DNA of 64,000 nucleotides from JAAUUE01 sp943370025 (lineage in GTDB: Bacteria > Cyanobacteriota > Cyanobacteriia > Cyanobacteriales > JAAUUE01), in contig CALRPI020000002.1 in the NCBI GenBank assembly GCA_943370025.1, positions 1 through 64,000 on the forward strand, given 5' to 3'. The position numbers and the translations under genes were made by a program. The notes beneath the pieces are model-generated. The model did no database searches. It saw only the letters and a list, made by a program, of their open reading frames with translations, and was not told the DNA's origin. Below, one piece after another: positions 1 through 8,642 of this stretch (the stretch's first letter is position 1; every line of letters starts with the position of its first letter).

Positions 1-147
1 CATAAGCGCAAAGTAATTGAAACTACTGGCAGTTTGATATCACAACTTTTACCTAAATCTATTCATGCTGTTACTGCTAAGGGCTTCGAGCTTAAAGTTA
101 TGCTTTTTGTTCTCGCTCTTAGCGTTAATCTATGGGTAGCAACTTAG
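1..147 (+). pseudogene. IS982-like transposase, C-terminal fragment
   Basis: An open frame enters from the left edge and stops at TAG 145-147. It reads HKRKVIETT, then KSIHAVTAKGFELKVMLFVL, which resembles the C-terminal end of IS982-family DDE transposases (Arg/Lys-rich block, then 'hHAVT..GF..K...F..'). Only the last 48 residues are in the window, so I cannot tell whether the copy is intact upstream. The stop codon overlaps the end of the convergent small gene at 144-344. The family assignment rests on motif memory only. Confidence 0.55.
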
Positions 148-344
148 GTATCATTAAGAAAATCTGGAGTAAATTGCGATAAACTACTCCACCAGACCTC
201 ATCAAAACCTCTCCTAGGCTTTAGAGACTCCTCTGATTTTGCTAGATAGTTACTTTTGATCAACTTAAGATGCTCCAATATTTCATCAATAAATTGTTCA
301 GGAAGGGTTTCAATTTCTTGCATCAATTGTTCTCTAGAAGTCAT
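144..344 (-). CDS. small DUF2281/VapB-like putative antitoxin
   Basis: A 66-residue acidic protein beginning MTSREQLMQEIETLPEQFID. The pattern 'T.REQL..EIE.LP......IL..L..IK' is typical of cyanobacterial DUF2281-type small proteins, which usually sit upstream of PIN-domain or other toxins. No toxin partner follows here: the gene runs straight into the transposase fragment at 1-147, so a partner may have been lost to that insertion. The function as an antitoxin is inferred from family resemblance, not from any catalytic motif. Confidence 0.5.
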   Translation of the reverse strand: MTSREQLMQEIETLPEQFIDEILEHLKLIKSNYLAKSEESLKPRRGFDEVWWSSLSQFTPDFLNDT

Positions 345-360
345 AAATTTTCAGCCCTAG

Positions 361-498
361 TATTACGATATCGTTAATTTCAGTGTAGCAAGCCCAGCTA
401 CGAGACTTAGGCGATCGATCGTATCGCCCCGCCTCCACTTGCAGAGTCCCCAAAGATTCCTCATCCCAAGGTTCCCGCTGTCCTTGCAAGATAGCCCC
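361..498. other. gap with no recognisable gene
   Basis: About 140 bp between two small remnant genes. A minus-strand frame is open but matches nothing I recognise. It contains a GCGATCGATCGTATCGC-like stretch related to HIP1 sites. I see no hairpin or promoter I can support. Confidence 0.3.
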
Positions 499-645
499 TC
501 AGAGCGGGTATTCTCTTAAAATAGCTCGGATTTCCTCCTCCGTAATATCAGAACGAATCCGCCGATATTTTTTAGCTAAATATTTTAGATTTTTTTGATA
601 TTCGGGAGTTAAATCGATATTCATAGAGCCAGAACTATTCTGCAT
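499..645 (-). pseudogene. RelE-type toxin remnant with internal deletion
   Basis: The frame encodes 48 residues. An internal ATG at 624 gives the usual RelE-family opening MNIDLTPEYQKNLKYLAKKY followed by RRIRSDI. It then jumps directly to TEEEIRAILREY, which looks like the normal RelE C-terminus ('..SKSE.EDI...EI..IL.EY'). About 40-50 central residues, including the usual catalytic Arg/Lys positions, are absent while the frame is kept. I infer an in-frame internal deletion of a RelE/ParE-superfamily mRNA interferase. It should be inactive. Confidence 0.5.
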
Positions 646-660
646 CAAGGCACTGGTCGT

Positions 661-909
661 TTAAGGAATGAGAAAGTCGAAGCCTTGCACAGTCAAGAGT
701 TCAGTCATAGAGATGGGGCGATGATAGTAACCAATAGCCATCGCTGGAGTTTGATTTTTGCCAAGACCCCAGTGCGACCGAACCCAGTTATGGACTAACC
801 TTTGGACATCTAAGACTCGTTACAGGTACTTTTGGATTTGGCTTCCACCTTGTAATCTAGTTTTACCGTTTCTTGCTACTTGCTCACTCTGGCATTTTGG
901 ACACTTCAT
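661..909 (-). pseudogene. IS1-like transposase remnant (zinc ribbon plus C-terminus)
   Basis: The frame starts at ATG 907-909 with MKCPKCQSEQVARNGKTRLQ, a CxxC zinc ribbon like that of IS1-type transposases. It hits an in-frame TAA after about 29 residues, then continues in the same frame as a segment containing HWGLGKNQTPAMAIGYYHRP and ELLTVQGF, which resembles a transposase C-terminus, and ends at TAA 661-663. The DDE core is missing. This is a decayed, internally deleted insertion sequence. The exact IS family is uncertain. Confidence 0.5.
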
Positions 910-989
910 CTTCGACTATTGACGATAAATCGCTCTATTCTACCACTCATTCTTTAAGCAACCAGTGCCCACACACTATTTGGCGGCGG

Positions 990-1739
990 CTATAGATTCT
1001 CAAAGCCAATTAAAGTTCTTAAATAATGCAAGTCTTCCGGGCGATCGATATCTCGGCGAACAGGCAAATAACTAATCTTCAAACCTAAATTATTGGCAAC
1101 AGCAACGGTTTCTGCAAATACTATATCTGTTCCCCAAGCAATATCTTGAAATAATTGGGGAATGATTTGCTGAAAACCGATTAGATAATAGCCTCCATCT
1201 TCGGCTTTTCCTAAGACTAAATCATGAGCTTTTAATGCTTGAAAAGCTCGATCGATATCCTTTGAAGTCAATTCTGGACAATCTGTGCCAATAAGTACAA
1301 AATAGTTTTTTTCTAGTGTGGGATTCGCTTCCCCGAAATGCTGCAATACCACCAATATTCTCTGACCCAAGTCTCCTTCTCCTTGGGGTTGATAATCTAA
1401 GTCTGCTCCTAACCAAGCTGCCATAAGTTGAGTGTCACCACCAGTGAAACACACGGTAATTTCTCCTCTGGTTTTATCTATAGTTTCTTGATCAAATTCA
1501 TTGGTGGTTTCATCGGTTGGCTCAACATATTTATTATTCAACCACTGTCGACCTTGGGCTAGGGTATGCTCTGCCAAACGGCGATGAATATCGGTGGCTT
1601 TGGCTTCAGCCTGCGATCGCAACAGGGCATCATCCAATGCGGGAATTAATCGGGTTTTATTCTTTCCCAATTCTGGATAGCGAGTAAAGATAATTAATCT
1701 ATTTAATTGATTTGATTTTTTGTAATGAGGTAAATCCAT
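990..1739 (-). CDS. TIGR04282-type glycosyltransferase (DUF2064)
   Basis: The protein is about 249 residues from ATG 1739. An upstream TTG at 1787 would add 16 residues but lies in a small palindrome, so the ATG is preferred. The N-terminal part has RLIIFTRYPELGKNKTRLIP, the nucleotide-binding opening of the MobA/GT-A-like DUF2064 family. The middle has GTDCPELT and the later part GKAEDGGYYLIGF, both hallmarks of TIGR04282 'arsenosugar biosynthesis' glycosyltransferases. The family is GT-A-fold and cytosolic and acts on nucleotide-linked sugars; the acceptor is unknown. No arsenosugar radical SAM gene lies beside it, so the substrate cannot be inferred from context. Confidence 0.85.
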   Translation of the reverse strand: MDLPHYKKSNQLNRLIIFTRYPELGKNKTRLIPALDDALLRSQAEAKATDIHRRLAEHTLAQGRQWLNNKYVEPTDETTNEFDQETIDKTRGEITVCFTGGDTQLMAAWLGADLDYQPQGEGDLGQRILVVLQHFGEANPTLEKNYFVLIGTDCPELTSKDIDRAFQALKAHDLVLGKAEDGGYYLIGFQQIIPQLFQDIAWGTDIVFAETVAVANNLGLKISYLPVRRDIDRPEDLHYLRTLIGFENL

Positions 1740-1799
1740 GAATTGATTTTTTATCCTATCAGAGGTATCTGGCGGTTGAAACCGCAACTACAAGAACAA

Positions 1800-1817
1800 A
1801 GTCCGCCGTTGCGGACT
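1800..1817. repeat. short perfect hairpin
   Basis: AGTCCGC, loop CGTT, GCGGACT: a 7 bp perfect stem just upstream of the minus-strand glycosyltransferase. A second small palindrome (GCGGTT GA AACCGC) lies at 1772-1785. They may be a leader hairpin or a decayed repeat. No T-run follows on either strand. Confidence 0.45.
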
Positions 1818-2068
1818 AAGAAAAATTTGGGAATTTCTGCAACTTTCTCTAAATATACAAGGCAGGTTTTGCTCTTGTCGCAGCGACGGCTCGACTGAGC
1901 GTAGCCGATTTATCCGGCACGGTAGTCTTTAGTCGCCAAGCTACCTTTTCAAACATCATCATAATTGGCAATGGGTTATAATTCTGGGGACTGCCATATA
2001 AACTGTTATATATCCGTAAAAAATCTCCTTTGTTCGATGCAGCTATTCTAAACTTTCTCTACAAAGCC

Positions 2069-4513
2069 ATGATGCAAAAACCTGTTGATAGATTTTACGA
2101 CCTTCTACCTTTAGTCCAAAATCGATCGCTCATCAATAGTAGAGATTGGCTGAGAGAGACATCAGATCATCTGGCACAAGCTCAGCCCACCAGCACTTCA
2201 ACCGCAAACCAAGTCTTGCCAAAGACCGAAGACAATCCAACTCTATTTGTCGGTGGAGGACTAGCAATCTTAGTTGTTGCCGCTTTAGCCGCCTATGGGC
2301 TAAGGAAATCAGGGCAATTGCGATATCTCTTAAATCACTTTTCGAGGCAAGGAAAACATCGTGCTAATCTCACCCAGGCAGCAAAAGATATCGATCGATA
2401 TCAAGCCGAATTTATCTTAGAAAAAAATATTCCCAAACCTCCATCAGAGAGCATTTTGGCAAATCCTCCTACAGCGATTACTCAAACTAATAAAACTGAT
2501 ATGTCAAGTAAACCTGATATGTCAGATAAATCAGATAAAACTAATATGTCAGATAAAGCTGATGTACCCAATAGCACTAATAAGTCAGATAAAACTGATA
2601 TCCCAAATAACACTAATATGTCAGAATCTTTAAGCGATCCACCACCTCAGACAACGCGCGATCGTTACATTGTTTTCGTTGAGGAAGTGATTGCCAACAT
2701 CAATAATGGCAAACTACTCTCAAAAGAACATGTTTATAACGTGCTTATCGATAACTTAGAATCTGGAACAGGGGAAATATTTGAGCGAGTTCTTGAAGAA
2801 CAAGCCAATGTGCTTCAGGCAAACTTCGCTGCCCAAACTGATGAAGTGAAACAGGCGAAAGCCAATCATAAACTACGCGCCCTAAAAAACCTCAAAGATG
2901 CTTGGGAACAGTGGCAAAAAAATTATCAAGTCCAAGATACCTGTGCCAGAGGTTTACAAAAAATCCTCAATACAGAAGCTTCAGAGCGTCTATCTACTTT
3001 AATTCAAATTCTCGACCCAAATCATACCCCCGTTTTTGAACGTCAACATCTTCAACTACTGACCCAATCATTGCAAAAATCAGCCGCGACGATCGACGAT
3101 GAATCTGAGGCGTTTGCACTTCGTCAGTTTGCGATCGGGCTAACACGCGGCTTAGCTTCCTTTGACCTATTGGAAGGTTCACTGATTAGTTGGCTGTACA
3201 AGTCGCCACAACAGGTGGGATTTGCAACCACCAAATTTGTTGGACCTTGGCATAATTGGTCGCAACTGGTAACTAGTCATCTGCCACGGGAGATATTTGC
3301 TGGGCAGGCAAGCAATCAATCGGCGGTGGCGATCGCCCAAGGGCAAAGGAGTGTCGATGTCAGCGCTTGGGTCGAACTGGCGATCCTATTGCAATACTTA
3401 CAAAAAGGCTTGGTGCGCTGGTTTGATCAGCAGCCATATAACTTTCGAGCAGGACATCACCTTGCTGGTACAACCTTTTTGGCGTTTGCTTTGATCTGGT
3501 GTGAACTCAGCAACGGCTTCCAAAGTTCACAGCAACTATCTGAGCGCGATCGCCAATATCTAGCCAAGATTTGTTTCCGCATTACGTTACAGATTTTGCG
3601 GACTTTTGCCCAACGCGAAAATTTTCCGCTCTATGGAGGTGTATTTGCTTCCTTTGCTGGCGAGAGTTTACGAGAAACCATTAACTACCTCGATCAACCT
3701 CTCAAAGAATCAGAGAACACCCAAGAGAAAGCGCGGATCCTCACAGTTATAGGCTATTCGCAAGCTTGGAGGGGTAATAATGATCAGGCAATTTCGCTCC
3801 ATCAAGAAGCTGTGGGTCTTGCTCGTGAAGTAGGCGATCAACGCTGCGAAATTGCCAATCTCAATCACCTCAGTCGGATCAGTCTTTATCAAAAAGATTT
3901 CAGTATGAGTGAATCTCAAGCTCAGAGAGCGTTGATTTTAGCCCGACAAAATGGCGATCGCCAAGGAGAGGCAAATGCCCTTGCCAACTTGGGCTACAGC
4001 GAAGTGATGACTTTGCGGCAACGGGAATCAGTCATGCCAGAAGAGCTAGAAATGCCCATTAGTCATTTGGAACGGGGACAAAAACTATCAGAGAAGCTCA
4101 ATGATGTGCAAAATCAGGCACTTTGTTATGTCGGACTCGGTACAGCCTATGTAACCATCGAGCAGCCCAGTCAAGCTCAGCTTGCGCTGGAGAAAGGATT
4201 AGCTCTAACTCAACAGATCGGCGATCGTAATTTACAAGCACTCAGCTACGCCTATCTCGGTGAAGCTTTCTATCAGCTCAATCAACTAGAACCGGCAATT
4301 TATCACGCCTGTTTGGGCATGTATTTTCTAGAGCAGCACCAGAGTCAAGCATGGCAACAATCTGCTGCGTTGGTTGTGATTTTGCAAGGCAAGCTGGGTA
4401 CAGAGAATTTCTTTAATCTACTCCAACAGCAGCGATCGCAATTGATTGCCCAAATTGGGGTTGATGGTTTTGACTATCTGCCAAGCTTGATCGATCGCTA
4501 TCGCCAAAGTTAG
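2069..4513 (+). CDS. membrane-anchored TPR protein with low-complexity linker
   Basis: About 814 residues from ATG 2069; a TTG at 2030 would add 13 residues and neither start has a clear ribosome-binding site. Near residues 60-78 there is one hydrophobic segment (LFVGGGLAILVVAALAAYGL), then a basic stretch. Around residues 140-190 lies a degenerate Asp/Lys/Asn/Met/Ser/Thr repeat (DMSDKSDKTNMSDK-like). A helical region follows. The C-terminal third (about residues 560-780) has tetratricopeptide-like repeats (GY...R...DQAI..HQEAV..AREVGD). I recognise no catalytic domain. The likely role is a protein-interaction scaffold held at a membrane. It converges on the reductase gene with a 4 bp overlap. 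Confidence 0.75.
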   Translation: MMQKPVDRFYDLLPLVQNRSLINSRDWLRETSDHLAQAQPTSTSTANQVLPKTEDNPTLFVGGGLAILVVAALAAYGLRKSGQLRYLLNHFSRQGKHRANLTQAAKDIDRYQAEFILEKNIPKPPSESILANPPTAITQTNKTDMSSKPDMSDKSDKTNMSDKADVPNSTNKSDKTDIPNNTNMSESLSDPPPQTTRDRYIVFVEEVIANINNGKLLSKEHVYNVLIDNLESGTGEIFERVLEEQANVLQANFAAQTDEVKQAKANHKLRALKNLKDAWEQWQKNYQVQDTCARGLQKILNTEASERLSTLIQILDPNHTPVFERQHLQLLTQSLQKSAATIDDESEAFALRQFAIGLTRGLASFDLLEGSLISWLYKSPQQVGFATTKFVGPWHNWSQLVTSHLPREIFAGQASNQSAVAIAQGQRSVDVSAWVELAILLQYLQKGLVRWFDQQPYNFRAGHHLAGTTFLAFALIWCELSNGFQSSQQLSERDRQYLAKICFRITLQILRTFAQRENFPLYGGVFASFAGESLRETINYLDQPLKESENTQEKARILTVIGYSQAWRGNNDQAISLHQEAVGLAREVGDQRCEIANLNHLSRISLYQKDFSMSESQAQRALILARQNGDRQGEANALANLGYSEVMTLRQRESVMPEELEMPISHLERGQKLSEKLNDVQNQALCYVGLGTAYVTIEQPSQAQLALEKGLALTQQIGDRNLQALSYAYLGEAFYQLNQLEPAIYHACLGMYFLEQHQSQAWQQSAALVVILQGKLGTENFFNLLQQQRSQLIAQIGVDGFDYLPSLIDRYRQS
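2495..2625 (+). repeat. degenerate tandem repeat inside the TPR gene
   Basis: Units of roughly 15-24 bp built on 'gataaa(a)ctgatatgtca' recur imperfectly about eight times and encode alternating (S/T)DK(T/A)(D/N)M(S/P) residues. This is the linker between the membrane helix and the helical part of the 814-residue protein. Such repeats often vary in copy number by slippage. Confidence 0.6.
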
Positions 4514-5037
4514 CTAACTTGATAGTGAAGTAAGGCGACACCATTGCTGTAGGCTTTAGTATTAACTAGCTCTAGACTGGTCTGATGAACCCCGGCGGCA
4601 AACAGAGATATGCCAGAGCCGAAGAGAACCGGACTCACTTTTAAGAGGATTTCATCAATCAAATGCTCGGTAAGAAGTGTCTTAGCTAGTTCGCTCCCGC
4701 CGCAAAGGTAAATATCTTTGCCTTCGGCATTTTTTAAGGCTTTGACAAATTCAATAATATTTTCGGAAACAAGGGTCACATTCTCGTCTGGACTAGTTTC
4801 CATCGTCCGGGAAATAACATACTGATCCATCGTGGGATAAGGATTTGTTACGCCAAATTTTAGTCCAAATTCATAGGTCTTGCGTCCCATGAGCACCGTA
4901 TCAAACCCATCAAGGGACTGGATATAATCTGTTACATGTTCGCCTGCAAAACTAAAGCCATCGACTGAGCTATCTGTGTGGGCAATAAAACCATCAACGG
5001 TACAAGCTATGTAATACTTTAGACTTCGCATTTTCAC
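4510..5037 (-). CDS. dihydrofolate reductase family protein (RibD C-terminal type)
   Basis: A 175-residue protein starting MRSLKYYIACTVDGFIA after a short M-K lead. The pattern 'S.DG.IA', then GFDTVLMGRKTYE, then IYLCGGSELAKTLL and LIDEILLKVSPVLFGSGISLF is that of the YyaP/YwjB branch of the DHFR/RibD-C fold. These are NADPH-binding reductases of mostly unknown substrate and are not the essential folate enzyme. Its 3' end overlaps the convergent TPR gene by 4 bp, so the two transcripts must terminate inside each other or read through. The family is clear; the reaction is not. Confidence 0.85.
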   Translation of the reverse strand: MKMRSLKYYIACTVDGFIAHTDSSVDGFSFAGEHVTDYIQSLDGFDTVLMGRKTYEFGLKFGVTNPYPTMDQYVISRTMETSPDENVTLVSENIIEFVKALKNAEGKDIYLCGGSELAKTLLTEHLIDEILLKVSPVLFGSGISLFAAGVHQTSLELVNTKAYSNGVALLHYQVS

Positions 5038-5110
5038 CCCCTATGTGTTGGTTACTATTTCTAAAATAAAGCGATTCCAACCACTGATGATTGGAACCGC
5101 TGTAGTTAAG

Positions 5111-5222
5111 CTACAGCAGTTTGTATGTGGGCGGCGATAGCCACCCACATACAAACCCAATTCTAGTCAACATTTCAGGAAATGCAACGTATTTCATTTA
5201 CATGAAAAGTGCTGTATGTAGC
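5111..5222. repeat. palindromic element, family E
   Basis: Starts at CTACAGCAGTTTG, contains a near-perfect 17 bp stem (GTTTGTATGTGGGCGGC against GCCACCCACATACAAAC, loop GATA) and ends at AAAAGTGCTGTATGTA. The same end sequence and layout recur at 11643-11752, 23175-23280 and 47106-47212. It lies downstream of nrtD and upstream of the reductase gene, so it can terminate the nrt transcript. Confidence 0.7.
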
Positions 5223-5236
5223 CTAAATACCTTGGT

Positions 5237-6094
5237 TCATTCCGCATCATCATCGTGGGCAAAACGGCTGTAGAGGAACTCTAGAGCGTAGTTGCGGAGT
5301 TTGTAGTATTCCGGATCTTCCATGATTCTGGCTCGGTCTCTGGGGCGAGGGAAAGGAATTTCCATGATTTCGCCAATGTCAGCCGCTGGGCCATTGGTCA
5401 TCATGACTAGGCGATCGGCAAGGAACAGAGCTTCATCAATATCGTGGGTGATCATCAACACCGTACAACGGTTGTCGTTCCAGATTTTCAGCAGTTCCTC
5501 CTGCAATTCCTCTTTGGTGATGGCATCCAATGCTCCAAAGGGTTCATCAAGGATCAGCACTTGAGGGCGGATAGAGAGGGCGCGGGCGATCGAGACCCGT
5601 TGTTTCATCCCGCCAGAAATCTGAGTTGGTTTTTTATCAGCAGCATCTAATAAACCCACCATTGCTAGATTTTCTCGAACAATTTCATTTTTCTCTAGTT
5701 GAGATTTATGGGGATGGACAGCATCAACGGCTAAATAGACATTCTCGAAAGCTGTGAGCCAAGGCAGGAGGGCATAGTTTTGAAACACCACCATCCGATC
5801 GGGACCCGGTTCCGTAATCCGTTTCCCGTCTACGGTTACTTCCCCTGTGGAAGGGCGGCTAAAGCCCGACACCATATTCAGGAGCGTGGATTTACCACAC
5901 CCAGAGTGACCAATAACACAAATAAATTCTCCTTGATCAACCTTGAGGTTGACTCCCTTGAGAACCGTATATTCTCCCCCTTGGGAAGTGGGGTAAACCT
6001 TGGAAACATCACTAACTACCAAAAAAGGAACGGTGTCCTTGGTAGTTGAGTTTTTTAATCCCGAATTTTGATCGATCGCTGCTGCTGTGGTCAT
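5237..6094 (-). CDS. nrtD: nitrate ABC transporter ATP-binding protein NrtD
   Basis: A 285-residue ABC ATPase. Walker A GHSGCGKST, Q-loop VFQNYALLPW, signature ISGGMKQR and Walker B VLILDEPFGALDAITKEEL are all intact. The sequence closely parallels the ATPase half of the neighbouring NrtC and lacks its substrate-binding-like extension, which defines NrtD. It is the last gene of nrtABCD and pairs with NrtC on the cytoplasmic face of the NrtB permease to drive nitrate/nitrite uptake. The gap to nrtC (200 bp) is large for this operon and holds two copies of a palindromic repeat. Confidence 0.95.
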   Translation of the reverse strand: MTTAAAIDQNSGLKNSTTKDTVPFLVVSDVSKVYPTSQGGEYTVLKGVNLKVDQGEFICVIGHSGCGKSTLLNMVSGFSRPSTGEVTVDGKRITEPGPDRMVVFQNYALLPWLTAFENVYLAVDAVHPHKSQLEKNEIVRENLAMVGLLDAADKKPTQISGGMKQRVSIARALSIRPQVLILDEPFGALDAITKEELQEELLKIWNDNRCTVLMITHDIDEALFLADRLVMMTNGPAADIGEIMEIPFPRPRDRARIMEDPEYYKLRNYALEFLYSRFAHDDDAE

Positions 6095-6131
6095 AGTGAT
6101 GATTTTGGATTGTCAGTTATCAGTAGTTCTC

Positions 6132-6266
6132 AGTAGGGTGGGCATCGCCCACCTATTGAGCTGCAAAGTGGATAATATCCACGGATTAGGGGGTTGAGCT
6201 AGCAATACTAGCCATCTATGTATTAGGGGGGGTATTAGGGGCAAGGTGGGCATTGCCCACCCTACA
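6132..6266. repeat. two copies of the GGTGGGCAATGCCCACC palindrome (family F)
   Basis: GTAGGGTGGGCATCGCCCACCT at 6132-6153 and AGGTGGGCATTGCCCACCCTACA at about 6244-6266, both in the nrtC-nrtD gap. The same palindrome appears twice more at 32147-32170 and 32274-32300. Being between two co-directional operon genes, it may act as an attenuator or as an RNA-processing hairpin. Confidence 0.7.
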
Positions 6267-6294
6267 TAATATGCATGGCTTAAATGACTAAAAA

Positions 6295-8298
6295 TTAAGC
6301 CACCTTAGGTCTGGGCAGATCAAGCACCACTTCGGCTACGGTGAAGTCCCGTTTAATCTCTAGACTATTGAGATAACCAAGGGGGTCTTCCGCATTAAAC
6401 TTGCTGCCATCAAAGAGTTCGATCGAACTCCGACTGTAGGTCAAATCAGATAACCCCAACTCCCGGGCGGCGGTACTAAAAACACTAACCCGACAAACCC
6501 GTTCCAAGATTTCTACCCAGTTACGAGGGAAGCAAGTATCACCCCAACGAGCCATCTGTACCATGTGCCAGAGGTGTTCTGTCCGGCTAGGACGGTTGAC
6601 TCCATCGCCAAAGAAGAGGTGGTGGGCATACTCCCGCATAGGTTGATCGAGTTTACAACTTGCATCATTGGGATCGCCAATTTGCACATAATCGGCGTTG
6701 GTGCTGACGTATTCTCGACCGGCAGTAATTTGGCGAACTTCTTCGGCATTGGCTGGATCAGCACAGAATTGGCAAGCTTCTAATAAAGCCTTAGTTAGGG
6801 CAATGTGGGTATTGGGATAGGCGATCGCCCATTCTTCCCTGACTCCCAAAACTTTCCCCGGATGACCAGGCCAAATTTCCAAATCCGTAGCTACGGTAAA
6901 TCCTGCTCCCTCAATGGCAGTCCGCAAGTTCCAAGGTTCCCCGACACAGAAACCATCAATACTTCCCGCCTGTAAATCCACCAACATCTGAGCGGGAGGA
7001 ATGATTTTTAGATCCACATCGCGATCGGGATCGATGCCCCCAGAGGCTAACCAGTAGCGCAACAGCAGATTGTGCATGGAAGAAGGATGTACCATCGCCA
7101 TCCGGTGTTTCTGCTCTGGAGTGTTGTGGAGCATCTGCTTGAAATCCGCCAAGGTATAGATGCCTTGATCATAGAAACGCTTCGCCAAGGTAATAGCATT
7201 GCCATTCCGGGTCATGGTCAGGGAGCTAACTACCGGAGTGGGGCGGTTGTCATTACCTCCGGTGGTTAACCAGAGAGGCATTCCTGAAGGCATCTGAGCC
7301 GCGTCTAAAAATCCTCCTGTGATCCCATCAACAATACCCCGCCAACTGGTTTCCCGAACTAGGTTAACTTCATCTAAGCCATGCTTGGTAAAAAAGCCCT
7401 TTTCCTTAGCTACAGCAAGGGGAGCGCAGGCCGTGAGAGGCACAAAACCGATTTCCAGATTGATTTTTTCTAGACCGTGGCGGGCAACAACTCCTCTCTT
7501 GAGGGCTTGGAGTTTTTTAACTCGCTTTTGTTGGTTGAGGAAATAGATAATTTCGCTCCGTAGACTGTAGTAGCTGGGGTGATTCACCACTTCCATCCGC
7601 TTCCGGGGGCGGGGAATATCTACTTCTAGAATGCCGCCGATTTTGGAGCCGGGACCGTTGGTGAGCATGACGATCCGATCGGACAATAGCACCGCTTCAT
7701 CCACATCGTGGGTAACCATGATCGAAGTCACATGGCTCTCTTCACAGATCCGCATTAGCTGCTCCTGCATATTCCCCCGTGTCAAGGCATCCAATGCCCC
7801 AAAGGGTTCATCTAACAACAGGAGTTTGGGGCGCAGGGAGAGGGCGCGGGCGATCGCGACCCGTTGTTTCATCCCCCCAGAAAGCTGTCCCGGCTGTTTG
7901 TCTGCCGCATGGCGTAAACCCACCATGTCAATGCTTTCTTCAATAATTGCCCGCCGCTCTGCCTTGGGCAAATTACTCATCACTTCATCTACTCCGAGGG
8001 CAATGTTTTCCCGGACAGTCATCCAAGGCAGCAGGGAATAGTTCTGGAACACCACCATGCGATCGGGACCCGGACGGGTGATTTTCTGCCCATCCAGCAA
8101 CACCATGCCATCAGTGGGCAGATCTAATCCAGCCACCATATTCAAGAGGGTAGATTTGCCACAACCAGAGTGACCGATGAGAGAAATAAATTCTCCCTGT
8201 TTAATATTGAGATTAATCCCTGTCAAGGCAACATACTGCCCGCCATTAGAGAGGTTAAAAGTTTTTCCGACCTGTTCGACTTCAACAAAATTAGTCAT
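6295..8298 (-). CDS. nrtC: nitrate ABC transporter fused ATPase/regulatory subunit NrtC
   Basis: The protein is 667 residues from ATG 8298; an ATG three codons upstream (8307) has its AGG immediately against it, whereas 8298 has an AGGA 12 bp away. Residues 1-260 form an ABC ATPase (GHSGCGKST, LSGGMKQR, LLLLDEPFGALDALTR). From about residue 275 the protein is homologous to NrtA (IEIGFVPLTACAPLAVAKEKGFF-like, with KVLGVREEWA later). This NrtA-like C-terminal domain is known to mediate nitrogen inhibition of the transporter. It is cytoplasmic and membrane-associated. It is complete, with all motifs present. Confidence 0.95.
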   Translation of the reverse strand: MTNFVEVEQVGKTFNLSNGGQYVALTGINLNIKQGEFISLIGHSGCGKSTLLNMVAGLDLPTDGMVLLDGQKITRPGPDRMVVFQNYSLLPWMTVRENIALGVDEVMSNLPKAERRAIIEESIDMVGLRHAADKQPGQLSGGMKQRVAIARALSLRPKLLLLDEPFGALDALTRGNMQEQLMRICEESHVTSIMVTHDVDEAVLLSDRIVMLTNGPGSKIGGILEVDIPRPRKRMEVVNHPSYYSLRSEIIYFLNQQKRVKKLQALKRGVVARHGLEKINLEIGFVPLTACAPLAVAKEKGFFTKHGLDEVNLVRETSWRGIVDGITGGFLDAAQMPSGMPLWLTTGGNDNRPTPVVSSLTMTRNGNAITLAKRFYDQGIYTLADFKQMLHNTPEQKHRMAMVHPSSMHNLLLRYWLASGGIDPDRDVDLKIIPPAQMLVDLQAGSIDGFCVGEPWNLRTAIEGAGFTVATDLEIWPGHPGKVLGVREEWAIAYPNTHIALTKALLEACQFCADPANAEEVRQITAGREYVSTNADYVQIGDPNDASCKLDQPMREYAHHLFFGDGVNRPSRTEHLWHMVQMARWGDTCFPRNWVEILERVCRVSVFSTAARELGLSDLTYSRSSIELFDGSKFNAEDPLGYLNSLEIKRDFTVAEVVLDLPRPKVA

Positions 8299-8642
8299 GA
8301 CAATCATCCTGTGATTTGGCTAATGCTTAAAACTGGGTTTGAGGGTAGCTATCAATTATCAATATGGCGATCGATAATAACCCTCAATACTAGAAATCTT
8401 GGTAGCCCTAAAAAGTTAAGAATTTCGGGGTAGGAATTTCAGCGCGAGGAAATCCTGACTTTAGTGCTACCGATATCTTTTTTCTTCCCTCTAGGGAAGA
8501 AATATAAAGCCAGAGCAACTTGGTAATGGTTGGTGAGTAAAAAATTAACGTAATAAATAATTGGGAGTTACTAAAAATAATGATCAGAGACAGTAGATCA
8601 TCACCCATTACCAAGTTGTTATAACAAATTTCTCTAGAGCTT
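8299..8642. other. nrtB-nrtC intergenic region with large inverted repeat
   Basis: About 340 bp with no credible gene. CAACTTGGTAATGG (from 8516) pairs with the reverse complement near 8601-8618, giving a stem of at least 14 bp around an 80 bp loop. CTTCCCT/AGGGAAG forms a small palindrome at 8484-8499. These structures lie inside the nrt operon and could reduce downstream nrtC/nrtD expression or stabilise the upstream message. Confidence 0.6.
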
